NCBI RefSeq assembly: GCF_001613935.1
Contig: NZ_LQCI01000002.1
Location: 434,001-498,000, forward strand
DNA length: 64,000 nt
Source of the DNA: Amycolatopsis regifaucium
Lineage (GTDB): Bacteria; Actinomycetota; Actinomycetes; Mycobacteriales; Pseudonocardiaceae
Direction: 5' to 3'
Shown one piece after another: positions 35,920 through 44,365 of the stretch. The position numbers and the translations under genes were made by a program. Every line of letters begins with the position of its first letter. Position 1 is the first letter of the stretch. The notes under the pieces are model-generated. The model was given only the letters and a program-made list of their open reading frames with translations, did not search any database and was not told the DNA's origin.

Positions 35920-36146
35920 CGTCGTTCCTCCACACCGGAATCGTCGATCCGGATCGCCCGCGTCGGACAGCCCTGTGCCGCCCGGCGCACCTCGGTGGCC
36001 AGTTCGGCGGGCGGGGTCCGGTCCACGACCTTGACCCGGCCCTCCTCGTCCTGGTCGAACACCTCGGGCACCCGGTACACGCAAAGACTGCTCACCACGC
36101 AGACGTTCCGATCCGCCGAGACACGCAGTGAGTCCTCACCGGTCAC
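35916..36146 (-). CDS. small [3Fe-4S]-type ferredoxin
   Basis: A 76-residue (77 with GTG 36149) ferredoxin. Cysteines lie in NVCVVSSLCVYRVPEVF and AAQGCPTRAIRI, the three-Cys arrangement of P450 partner ferredoxins. It supplies electrons to the P450 whose stop it overlaps by GTGA; no reductase gene is in the window. GTG 36146 was chosen for the overlap. Confidence 0.88.
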   Translation of the reverse strand: MTGEDSLRVSADRNVCVVSSLCVYRVPEVFDQDEEGRVKVVDRTPPAELATEVRRAAQGCPTRAIRIDDSGVEERR

Positions 36147-37339
36147 CACTCGACCGGGATTTCCGCGAACGCCTCCAGGAACCCGCCGAATTTGCGCGGC
36201 AGGTCTGCCGCGGGCACGGCGAGCCGCAACCCGGGGAACCGGCGCAGCAGGCCCTCCGTCGCCACCTGCAGCTCCATCCTCGCCAGCGCCGCGCCCACGC
36301 AGTAGTGGATACCGGAGCCGAAGGTGAGGTGATGGTTGTTGGTGCGCCGGATGTCGAGTTTCAAGGGGTCGGGGAACGCCGTCTCGTCCACGTTCGCCTC
36401 GGTCGACAGCAGCACGGTGGATCCCTTGGGCACCACCGAGCCGTCGGCGAGTTCGATGTCTTCCAGCGCGTACCGGAGCGAGCCCAGCGAGGACCCCATC
36501 AGTTCGTAGCGCAGCAGTTCTTCCACCGCCGACGGGATCAGCGAGTAGTCCGCGCGGAGGTCCGCGACGACCTCCGGCCGGTGCAGCAGCACGGCCATGC
36601 TGGAGCCGATCTGGCTGGCGGTGGTGATGTAGCCGGCGATCAGCAGGGTGCGGATCCAGTGGTGCAGCTGGTAGTCGGAGAGCCGATCCTGATCGCCGTC
36701 GCTGATCTGGATCAGCGCGCTGGTCAGATCCTCACCCGGGGTTTCGCGGCGCAGCCGGATGAACTTGTCGATGTAGCTCCACAGGTCCTCGCGGCAGCGG
36801 GCCACCTCGGCGTCCGGCAGTTTGCTGATCGACAGGAAACCGTCGACCAGTCCGCGAAAGACCTCCATGTCCTCCTCGGGGATGCCGAGCAGATGGCAGA
36901 TCACGCGGATCGGCAAGGGGAAGGCGATCGTCTCGTTGAGTTCGGCCGAAGACGCGCCTTCGGCCATCCGGTCGAGGAGTTCGCCGGTGATCGACACCGC
37001 GAGCGGCCGGAGCGCTTCGATGTGCCGGGCGCTGAAGGCTCTGGTCACCAGGCCTCGCTCGGCGCTGTAGCGGGGCGGGTCCGAATCGATTTCCGGATCG
37101 CTGAACAGGTTGTTGTTCAAGGAGATCCGCGACGTCGGGTACCACGCGGTATTACGGCTCAGCCGCACGTCCGCGAACAGCGCCTTCACGTCCCGGTACC
37201 GGGTCACCAGCAGGGCGGGATCCCCGCTGGGCAGCGTGATCTCCACGATCGGCCGCTCCCGGAGGTCACGCCATTTCTCCGGGATCTCCAGCGGCGGGGT
37301 CCACGGGAAGGGGTAGGAAACAGGGCACGAACCGGACAC
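36143..37339 (-). CDS. cytochrome P450 with atypical I helix
   Basis: A 398-residue P450. The heme-ligating Cys347 lies in FGSGIHYCVGAALA and the ExxR in EELLRY. The I helix reads LLIAGYITTASQIG: the acidic residue of AGx(D/E)TT is Ile. Proton delivery must differ, or the enzyme performs an unusual coupling or bridging rather than plain hydroxylation (inference). GTG 37339 was chosen (gagaggtgccag before it); a TTG-started frame extends further upstream. It is first in a P450-ferredoxin-MFS operon, divergent from a methyltransferase. Confidence 0.88.
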   Translation of the reverse strand: MSGSCPVSYPFPWTPPLEIPEKWRDLRERPIVEITLPSGDPALLVTRYRDVKALFADVRLSRNTAWYPTSRISLNNNLFSDPEIDSDPPRYSAERGLVTRAFSARHIEALRPLAVSITGELLDRMAEGASSAELNETIAFPLPIRVICHLLGIPEEDMEVFRGLVDGFLSISKLPDAEVARCREDLWSYIDKFIRLRRETPGEDLTSALIQISDGDQDRLSDYQLHHWIRTLLIAGYITTASQIGSSMAVLLHRPEVVADLRADYSLIPSAVEELLRYELMGSSLGSLRYALEDIELADGSVVPKGSTVLLSTEANVDETAFPDPLKLDIRRTNNHHLTFGSGIHYCVGAALARMELQVATEGLLRRFPGLRLAVPAADLPRKFGGFLEAFAEIPVEW

Positions 37340-37526
37340 CTGGCACCTCTCTCGGGTCAGCCGTGCGCCGACGGCGAACTGGGCGTTTTTCTCGTGCACA
37401 CAGTTCAACCACCCGCTGGTGTGGCGCTGGAAAGGCGGTCAGCGCGCCGCGCCCAGCCCCGTCCCAGCGATTTTCGACCGGGACTCGCCACGGTGATCGC
37501 GACCCGGAAACAGGAGAGGAACGCCG

Positions 37527-38570
37527 ATGACGAAGACCAGTACCCGGCCCGTTCAGGAAGAGGCCGGTCGGCACACCGACGGTTCGGCCGACATTCTCCG
37601 GCTGGGCAACGCTTTCTGTGACGCGCAGGCCCTGCTGACGGCGGTCGAACTGAACGTCTTCGGCAACCTCACGGCAGGCCCGGCGACCGAGGAGGAGCTG
37701 CGGGAACGCCTCGCCCTGCACGGCAGGGGCCTGCGTGACTTCCTCCAGCTGCTGGTGGCGCTCGGCCTGCTCGAGACCGCGGACGGCCGCTACCGCAACA
37801 CCGAAGCCACCGCCCGGCACCTGGTCCCGGGTGAACCCGGCTACATCGGGGACTTCCTCGGTGGGGCCAAACACTTCCTGTACCCGGTGTGGGGTGGCCT
37901 CGGCGACGCGGTGCGCACCGGCAAGCCCCAAGCGGGTGGCGACTTCGAAGTGATGCTCAACAATCCGGAGATGATCGCGCCCTACGTCCGGATGATGGAC
38001 GGGCTGATGCAGGTACTGGGCCCCAAGGTGATCAAGGCGGCCGGATTCGCCGGGCGCCGCACCGTGGTCGACGCGGGCGGCGGGCGCGGCAACCTCGCGA
38101 GCCAGCTCGCCGAAGCGCACCCGGAGCTGGAGATCACCGTCTTCGACCGTGAACAGATCGAGCCGTTCTTCGACGAGTACCGCGCCGAGATCGGCAGTCC
38201 CGGCTCCGTGCGCTTCCAGGCGGGCGACTTCTTCCGCGACCGGATCCCGGCCGCGGACGTGGTGGTGCTGGGCCACATCCTGCACGACTGGTCGCCGGAG
38301 GAGCGCACGCGGATCGTCGAGAACGCCTACCGTGCGGTGAACCCCGGTGGCACGCTGGTGGTCTTCGACCGGATGCTGCCCGACGACTACGGTCACGTCG
38401 AGAACCTGGTCGCCAGCCTCAACATGCGCTTGGTGACACCGGGCGGATCCGAGTACACCATCGCCGAGCTGACCGAACTCGCCGAGGCGGCGGGGTTCCG
38501 GAAGGGCGCCGTGGTCGCGCTGGACGAGAACGAGACGCTCGTCGAACTGCACAAGGCCGCGAACCGATGA
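37527..38570 (+). CDS. SAM-dependent O-methyltransferase A (TcmN/DmpM-like)
   Basis: A 347-residue enzyme. A winged-helix dimerisation domain (about 25-105) is followed by the Rossmann SAM domain: VVDAGGGRGNLASQLAEAHP. The HILHDWSPEERTRI segment holds the His base typical of phenol O-methyltransferases. It methylates a phenolic hydroxyl of the aglycone. Its stop overlaps the aminotransferase start by ATGA. It is a paralogue of the gene at 48878. Confidence 0.93.
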   Translation: MTKTSTRPVQEEAGRHTDGSADILRLGNAFCDAQALLTAVELNVFGNLTAGPATEEELRERLALHGRGLRDFLQLLVALGLLETADGRYRNTEATARHLVPGEPGYIGDFLGGAKHFLYPVWGGLGDAVRTGKPQAGGDFEVMLNNPEMIAPYVRMMDGLMQVLGPKVIKAAGFAGRRTVVDAGGGRGNLASQLAEAHPELEITVFDREQIEPFFDEYRAEIGSPGSVRFQAGDFFRDRIPAADVVVLGHILHDWSPEERTRIVENAYRAVNPGGTLVVFDRMLPDDYGHVENLVASLNMRLVTPGGSEYTIAELTELAEAAGFRKGAVVALDENETLVELHKAANR

Positions 38571-39616
38571 CCAGAACGACCACGGCCGAAGCGACCGAGT
38601 GGCAGGGCGGGGATCTGCGCGCGCTCGGCGAGCAGGCCTATCTGGACCTCGGCACCTGCATCAACCGGTACGGCCCGCCGACCAGCGTCGGTTCGGCGCT
38701 GCGCGCGGTGGACATCCGCTCGCTGCGGGCCCATCCCTACGACGCCGAGGAATTGTTCGTCTCGGCCTACGCCGAGTACCTCGGGGCCGACGGCGGCGAG
38801 CTGGTGGCCGGACGCGGCATCACTGAGTTCATCCGGTTGCTGTCGGCCCATTTCCCGGCGCGGAGCACCGCCGTGGTCACCCCCGACTACACCGACAGCA
38901 TCCGGTGGATCACCAACCACGTCGGGCCGACCGCCGGCGTACCGGAGACCGCGGAGACCAGAGCGGCCCGCGTCGCCTACGCGATGCGGCACTACGACTG
39001 TGTCCTGCTGTCCAACCCCAACAACCCGCTGGGCCTGTACGTGCCGTCGGAGGAGCTGGCCGCGATCTGCCGGGCCAACTCCGGCTCCACGCTGATCGTC
39101 GACGAGGCGTACATCGACTTCGCCGACGGTGGCTCGCGGCGTTCGATGATCTGGTCCGGGCTCGGCAACGTCGTCGTGCTGCTCTCGCCCAACAAGCTGT
39201 TCGGCATCGCGGGAACCAGGACCGGGGTGATGTGGACACCCGACGCCGCTTTGCGCGCGGCGATCCGGGCCCGGCAGCTGAACTGGTCGATCTCCTACCT
39301 GGACGCGCTCGTCGCCGCCGAAGCGCTGCGCAATCTCGGCTGGGTGGCACACAGCCGGAGCCGGTTGAGTGCCACCGCGAACCGGATGGAGGCCCTGCTG
39401 TGCGCGCGGTATCCCGGCGTGGTCACCGGCGTGCCGGTGCACTACCGGTTCGTGTACACGGAGGACGCCGAACGGGAACACGAGCGGCTGCTCCGGCACG
39501 GAGTGGTGGTCCGGGTCTTTTCCGGCTCCCAGGCCGGCCGGGTGAGCGGACTGCGGATCACCGCGCCCACCGAGGCCGAGTACCCGGTGCTGGCCGCCGC
39601 GCTGCGCGGCGACTGA
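38567..39616 (+). CDS. HisC/CobD-like PLP-dependent enzyme
   Basis: A 349-residue fold-type I PLP protein of the histidinol-phosphate aminotransferase group. Lys210 in LSPNKLFGIAGTRTG binds PLP, SNPNNPLGLYVP is the NPNNP motif, and TLIVDEAYIDF holds the Asp. The group includes amino-acid aminotransferases and CobD, which decarboxylates threonine phosphate to an amino-alcohol phosphate. Such an enzyme is not part of ordinary aromatic PKS clusters. It could supply the amine joined by the amidotransferase at 44366 (inference). Confidence 0.85.
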   Translation: MTRTTTAEATEWQGGDLRALGEQAYLDLGTCINRYGPPTSVGSALRAVDIRSLRAHPYDAEELFVSAYAEYLGADGGELVAGRGITEFIRLLSAHFPARSTAVVTPDYTDSIRWITNHVGPTAGVPETAETRAARVAYAMRHYDCVLLSNPNNPLGLYVPSEELAAICRANSGSTLIVDEAYIDFADGGSRRSMIWSGLGNVVVLLSPNKLFGIAGTRTGVMWTPDAALRAAIRARQLNWSISYLDALVAAEALRNLGWVAHSRSRLSATANRMEALLCARYPGVVTGVPVHYRFVYTEDAEREHERLLRHGVVVRVFSGSQAGRVSGLRITAPTEAEYPVLAAALRGD

Positions 39617-39630
39617 CGGACTCGCCGAAC

Positions 39631-39651
39631 TATAGCCATAGTATGGCTATA
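39631..39651. promoter_or_regulatory. palindromic operator candidate
   Basis: A perfect palindrome (tatagccata, 39631-39640, centre g, tatggctata, 39642-39651) in AT-rich sequence ahead of the SDR pair. It has the look of a repressor site, and is of a similar composition to the sites near 18887 and 60842. Confidence 0.65.
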
Positions 39652-39715
39652 TCGATTAGGGTCAAGGTACCGGCCGGCCTCCGGCCCGGCACGACCAAGA
39701 CTTCGGAGTGACGTT

Positions 39716-40465
39716 ATGGATCTGGGACTGCAGGACAAGCGGGTGCTGATCACGGGCGCGACCAGAGGGATCGGCAAGGCGACGGCCCGCCTGTTCGCCG
39801 ACGAGGGCGCGCGGGTCGCCATCACCTACCACACGGGCAAGGAAGCGGCCGACGAGCTGGTGGCCGAACTCGGCGGTCCGGACCGGGCACTCGCGGTCCG
39901 GCACGATCTCGGCGACCCGGCCGTGATCAAGGCCGCCGTCGAGGAGGTGGAGCGGCACTGGGGCGGCATCGACGTCGTGGTGTGCAACGCCCAGACCTTC
40001 ACCTGGATCAACCCGGAGGATCTGACCGAGTTCGAGAACTTCCAGGAAGACTGGTACACCAAGCTGCGCGAGAACAGCGAGGGACACCTCCGCACCGTCC
40101 AGTACGCGCTGGGCGGCATGCGGGCCCGCGGCTGGGGCCGGGTCGTCCTGCTGTCCTCGGTGACGGCCCAGCACGGGATGTACGGCTCGGAGATCTACAG
40201 CGCCGCGAAGTCCGCGCTGAACGGGTTCGTCCGCGGGCTGATGTGGACGAAGGGCGGCGTGCTGAGCAACGTGGTGGCGCCCGGCGGCACGCTGACGGAG
40301 AGCTTCGACGGCGTCGACCCGGCGATCGTCGAACAGGCCGCGGCCACCACCCCGAGCGGGCAGCTGAGCAAACCCGAGGACGTCGGCAGGCTCATCGTCT
40401 TCCTTTGTTCCGAGGCCAACGGCAACATCAGCGGCGAAGTGATCAACGTGGCGGGCGGCCGCTGA
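39716..40465 (+). CDS. short-chain dehydrogenase/reductase
   Basis: A 249-residue SDR. VLITGATRGIGKATARLFAD is the cofactor motif, YSAAK the catalytic Tyr-x-x-x-Lys. The usual NNAG is changed to CNAQTFTW. It lies behind a palindromic operator and 4 bases before the next SDR gene. It is a candidate ketoreductase or oxidoreductase of the tailoring steps. Confidence 0.88.
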   Translation: MDLGLQDKRVLITGATRGIGKATARLFADEGARVAITYHTGKEAADELVAELGGPDRALAVRHDLGDPAVIKAAVEEVERHWGGIDVVVCNAQTFTWINPEDLTEFENFQEDWYTKLRENSEGHLRTVQYALGGMRARGWGRVVLLSSVTAQHGMYGSEIYSAAKSALNGFVRGLMWTKGGVLSNVVAPGGTLTESFDGVDPAIVEQAAATTPSGQLSKPEDVGRLIVFLCSEANGNISGEVINVAGGR

Positions 40466-40469
40466 GCCC

Positions 40470-41231
40470 ATGGACCTGGAACTGCGGGGCAAACGCGCAC
40501 TGATCACCGGCGGCACCCGAGGGATCGGGAAGGCAATCGTGCTCGCGCTCGCCAAGGACGGCGTCGACGTCGTCACCTGCGCGCGCGGACATGGTGACAG
40601 CGGTGACGCCGTGGCGGCACTGCGGGCCGAACTCGCCGCCATCGGTGGCGAGCACCTCGTCTGCGAGACCGATCTCACCGCGGACGGCGAGGCCGAACGC
40701 CTGGCCCAGCGCTGTGCCGAGCGGTTCGGCGGGCTGGATCTGGTGGTGCACAACGCCGCGGCGGTCGTCCGGGCGGACTACCCGAAGCTCGGCTTGGCCG
40801 AGTGGGAGGCCACCCTCGCCGCCAACGTCACCGCCGTGCACCGGTTGACCACCGCGGTGCTCCCGCTGCTCGGCCGCGGGTCGTCGGTCGTCGCGATCAG
40901 TTCCAGGTCCGCGGAGCTCGGCCTGGCCGGACGCGTGCACTACACCGCGTCGAAGGCCGCCCTGCACGGCTGGAACCGTTCGCTGGCACAGGAATACGGC
41001 CCCGCGGGTATCCGGTTCAACCTGTTGACGCTGGGCATGGTCCACACCGAGGTCTACGACGGTCTCGCCGAGACGGACCGCGCCGCGCTGCTGGCCCGGT
41101 TCCACCCGGTCATCGCGCTCGGCAGGCTGGCCACCCCGGACGAGGTCGCCGACGCGGTGCGCTGGCTGGCCAGCGACCTCTCCGGTTACGTCACCGGCAC
41201 CGCCGTCACGGTCGACGGCGCGCTCTGCTGA
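40470..41231 (+). CDS. short-chain dehydrogenase/reductase
   Basis: A 253-residue SDR. LITGGTRGIGKAIVLALAKD is the cofactor motif, HNAAAVVRAD the NAG site (here NAA), and YTASK the catalytic motif. It resembles the SDR at 27698 (shared MDLxLRGKxAL start and WLASDL ending), so the two are probably duplicates specialised within the cluster. Confidence 0.88.
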   Translation: MDLELRGKRALITGGTRGIGKAIVLALAKDGVDVVTCARGHGDSGDAVAALRAELAAIGGEHLVCETDLTADGEAERLAQRCAERFGGLDLVVHNAAAVVRADYPKLGLAEWEATLAANVTAVHRLTTAVLPLLGRGSSVVAISSRSAELGLAGRVHYTASKAALHGWNRSLAQEYGPAGIRFNLLTLGMVHTEVYDGLAETDRAALLARFHPVIALGRLATPDEVADAVRWLASDLSGYVTGTAVTVDGALC

Positions 41232-41240
41232 GCGGAAGCC

Positions 41241-42425
41241 TTACCAGCGGACCGGGAGGCTTTCCGCGCTTCTCGCGAGCAGGCCGGGCGACCAGCGCAC
41301 GTCGGCGACGGGCACGGCCAGCGCCAGCCCCGGAAACCTGGTGACCAGCGCGTGCAACACCACGCGAAGCTGCAGGAGCGCCAGCTGCGCGCCGAGACAC
41401 CGGTGGAGTCCGTATCCGAAACCGAGGTGCGGATTCGGCCGCCGGGTCAGCTCGAGCTCGTCCGGCCGGTCGAAGACCTCGCCGTCGCGGTTGGCCGCGG
41501 TCAGCGCCACCACCACGTAGTCCCCCTCCCGCAGAAGCGCTCCGCCGAGCTCGACGTCCTCGGTCACCCGGCGCGGGAACGCCGTGCTGATACCGAGCGG
41601 ACTGAACCGCATCAGTTCTTCGACGGCGTTCTCGATCAGCCCCGGGTCGGCGACCAGCCTGTCGTACTGCCTGGGCGCGGTGAGCAGCTGATAGCAGAAG
41701 TTCCCGAGCTGCATGGTGGTGGCGTCGTGGCCGGCGATCACCACGGTGGCGCACAGCGCGACGGCTTCCTCGTCGCTCACCCCGCCCCGGACCAGATCGG
41801 CCACGAGCCCGGTGCCCGGCGATCGGCGGCGTTCGCGCACCAGATCACCGAGCCCTTCCCACAGCCGGAGCCCCGCGGCCTTGGTCTGCTCGGCGGTTTG
41901 CCTCGCCAGGGCCGTCGCCAGCAGGGAGCCGGTCAGCTCGACGAATTCTTCGCGGCTTTCCCCGGGCACACCGAGCAGTTCGGCCATGACGAGCGCGGGC
42001 AGCGGCGCCGCGACCGCGGAGACCAGGTCCCCCGGTGGGCCCTGCGCGCTCAGCCGATCCAGCAGGCCTGCCACGAAAGCTTCCGTGACCGCCTCGAGCC
42101 GCCGGACGCCGGGCCGGGTGAACGCGGCGGCCACCAGGCCGCGCAGTCTGCTGTGCTCCGGCTCGTCGTGGTTCAGGATCAGGTTGGCCCGCTGCGGCAT
42201 CGGCACCACGCGCGGCTCGTCCGCGCCGAGCGAGTCCGCCCGGGAAAACCGCCGGTCCCCGAGCACCGTCCGGACGTGCTCGTAACTGCTCACCAGCCAG
42301 GCGGCCGAGCCGAAGGGCAGCCGCACGCGGACCGGTCCCTCGTCCCGCAGCCCACGAAACCGGGCGTCCGGGTCGAGCGCGTGGGCGTCGGCGAGCGGGA
42401 AGACGAGTTCGGGCGCGCCGGTCAT
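41241..42425 (-). CDS. cytochrome P450
   Basis: A 394-residue P450. Heme Cys343 lies in FGYGLHRCLGAQLA, ExxR in EELMRF, and the I helix reads VIAGHDATTMQLG with the usual Asp but Ala at the next position. It oxidises the aglycone. ATG 42425 was chosen because it overlaps the stop of the secreted beta-helix gene by ATGA, which places it second in that operon. No dedicated ferredoxin adjoins; the one at 35916 may serve both. Confidence 0.92.
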   Translation of the reverse strand: MTGAPELVFPLADAHALDPDARFRGLRDEGPVRVRLPFGSAAWLVSSYEHVRTVLGDRRFSRADSLGADEPRVVPMPQRANLILNHDEPEHSRLRGLVAAAFTRPGVRRLEAVTEAFVAGLLDRLSAQGPPGDLVSAVAAPLPALVMAELLGVPGESREEFVELTGSLLATALARQTAEQTKAAGLRLWEGLGDLVRERRRSPGTGLVADLVRGGVSDEEAVALCATVVIAGHDATTMQLGNFCYQLLTAPRQYDRLVADPGLIENAVEELMRFSPLGISTAFPRRVTEDVELGGALLREGDYVVVALTAANRDGEVFDRPDELELTRRPNPHLGFGYGLHRCLGAQLALLQLRVVLHALVTRFPGLALAVPVADVRWSPGLLARSAESLPVRW

Positions 42426-43840
42426 CGCGCCGTGAACCGGTCGCGGTGGGCACCCGCGTCGACCGGCGGCGCGGGGAAGGCGCCCGTCCCCGGGTGGCCG
42501 GTGATGGAAAGGAACACGTTGCGGCGGTAGGTGCTCTTCGGATCGTCGATCCGCGAACCGCCGGGACGGCCGGAGAACAGGTTGCCGACGAACGACGCGC
42601 CGAAGTCCCCGACGTTGTTCACCATCACCTCGGCGACGCTGGTGCGCACCACGTTGCCGTACACCGAAAGCGAGCCGGGATCGCCGCACATCATCGTGAA
42701 GACCCCGGTGCGGTCGCCGTTCGGATACCGGCCGAGCGAGTTGTCGTCGAGGCTGACGTTGTACCGGAACACCGTGCGGTCCGAAGTGGCGTCGGGGTCG
42801 TTGCAGACGATCAGCAGGCCGCCGTCGCTGCGGCGGCTGAGGTTGTGCTCGTACACCGTTCCCAGCGACGCGGACTCGACCATGAAGGCCTGTGACGGCA
42901 GCGTTTGCCCGCCTTTCCCGTCCGAGACGGTGTTGTAGCGGATCCTGGTGCCGTTCGAGTTGTAGGCGAACATGCCGGTGGTGTACTTCGTCCCGCCGAT
43001 CGCGTAGCCGTCGAGCACGTTGTCCTCGACCAGCGCGTCGAGTCCATTGTAGACACCGATACCGTCGCCGTGGATGGTGCGCAGCGTGTTCCCGGTGATC
43101 CGCAGCCCGGTGATGGGCACGTACGCGGACCCGGTGCCGCTGGGGTACTCGGGACGGCGTTGCCAGTCCGAAGAGGTGCCGATGGCGGTCCGCCCGGTCC
43201 TGGTGACGGTGTTGCCGTCGACGAGGACGTCGTCGAAGCCGGTCGGCCGCTCGGTGCCCGCGGCCTTGAAGAGAATCCCCCCGCTCGGATCGGGGTCGCC
43301 GGGGTTCTGGCACTGGCAGCCGTTGACGTCGTGTACGTCGACGTCACGCACGACGTAGTGCCGTCCGATGCCGTAGTCGGTCAGCCGGGCGTAGACGCCG
43401 AACCGGATCTCGTGCGCGCCGGGCGGCGGCCCGAAATTCGACAGCGCGAGGTGCTCGATCTCCCAGCCTTCGACGTTGTCCAGCAGTACGGCCGCGAGCG
43501 CGCCGTTGGCGTCGATGGCGGGTTTGGCACCGGAGCCGTAGGACCCGACGGTGATCGGCTTCCTCGGTGTACCGGAGCCTTTCGGCGCGAACATGCCGTC
43601 GCACCGGGTGCCCGCGCGGAACGCGATACGGTCGCCCGGCCGGTAGGCCTGCGCGCCCGCTCTCGCCACCGACGCCCACGGCGCCGAGGCGCGCGTGCCG
43701 GATGCCGCGTCCGATCCTCGCTGACAGTCCACAAAGTACGTCGCTGGGCGGGTGCCCGCGGCCGACGGCGTGGCGGACGACAGGATGACCAGCAGTGCGG
43801 CCGCCAGCGCACCCACCGAACGTGCTCCCAGTGCTGTCAT
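42422..43840 (-). CDS. secreted right-handed parallel beta-helix protein A
   Basis: A 472-residue protein with a signal peptide of about 28 residues (GALAAALLVILSSATPSAAG). The mature N-terminus (YFVDCQRGSDAASGTRASAP) and repeated units such as LRITGNTLRTIHGDGIGVYN and ALVEDNVLDGYAIG are those of pectate-lyase-like beta-helices. Such folds bind or cleave polysaccharides; no lyase residues can be pinned down. It is translationally coupled to the P450 downstream, which is odd for an exported protein. It is a paralogue of the gene at 51792. ATG 43840 follows gggagaa. Confidence 0.85.
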   Translation of the reverse strand: MTALGARSVGALAAALLVILSSATPSAAGTRPATYFVDCQRGSDAASGTRASAPWASVARAGAQAYRPGDRIAFRAGTRCDGMFAPKGSGTPRKPITVGSYGSGAKPAIDANGALAAVLLDNVEGWEIEHLALSNFGPPPGAHEIRFGVYARLTDYGIGRHYVVRDVDVHDVNGCQCQNPGDPDPSGGILFKAAGTERPTGFDDVLVDGNTVTRTGRTAIGTSSDWQRRPEYPSGTGSAYVPITGLRITGNTLRTIHGDGIGVYNGLDALVEDNVLDGYAIGGTKYTTGMFAYNSNGTRIRYNTVSDGKGGQTLPSQAFMVESASLGTVYEHNLSRRSDGGLLIVCNDPDATSDRTVFRYNVSLDDNSLGRYPNGDRTGVFTMMCGDPGSLSVYGNVVRTSVAEVMVNNVGDFGASFVGNLFSGRPGGSRIDDPKSTYRRNVFLSITGHPGTGAFPAPPVDAGAHRDRFTAR

Positions 43841-43979
43841 CGCGTTTTCTCCCGTTCCCCACCGAGGTCCGTACCGGGAGGAGCCTGGGCGGGACCGCTC
43901 GAACCGGGCTCGAACGCCGGTTATCGAGAGGGAAGGCAAGGTGACAGTGGGGCGGCTGTGACCTCGGCGGCCGGTCGTG

Positions 43980-44038
43980 AAGTACATGAAGGTCCCCTTC
44001 CTTGCGCCTAGCGCAGGGAAGGGGGCGTTCATGTACTT
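43980..44038. repeat. palindromic intergenic repeat (copy 2)
   Basis: Arms of about 28 bases (aagtacatgaaggtcccctt at the left end) pair with few mismatches around a ctag centre. The left end agtacatga and the inner ccccttccttgcgcc match the copy at 53386. Confidence 0.8.
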
Positions 44039-44224
44039 GGGTGAAGCGTGACTCGCGTGCCTGGATCCCGGACCCGGGCCGCTATCCCGCCCGAACACGC
44101 GAAGGCCTCTTCCCTGCTTTCAGGGTCAGGGTCCCGGCAATGTCGCATAACCACTGGTCGGCGGTGGAATTCGGCGTGAGCGGGCTCGCACGAGAGGCCA
44201 CGTCGGCGTCCAGAATCAGGGAAA

Positions 44225-44275
44225 GCGTGAAGGCCCCTTCCTCGGCTCAGCCGAGGGGGAAGGGGGCCTTCACGC
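44225..44275. repeat. palindromic intergenic repeat (copy 3)
   Basis: gcgtgaaggccccttcctcg pairs with a right arm that ends gggggccttcacgc, with small bulges. It is the third member of the same style of hairpin, 187 bases from copy 2. Confidence 0.75.
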
Positions 44276-44365
44276 GCCGCCGCTTCCAGATGGCGTCGAG
44301 CCCTGTTCGAGCCTCACTGACGAGCCTGCGTCGAAGTGGCTTCGATGCGACGAGAGGGCTGGCAC

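Larger units (their letters stand above)
43841..44365. other. intergenic region ahead of the amidotransferase
   Basis: 525 bases without a gene. It contains two palindromic repeats, at 43980-44038 and 44225-44275, which could end transcription from either side, and by position the promoters of the divergent beta-helix and amidotransferase genes. Confidence 0.6.
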
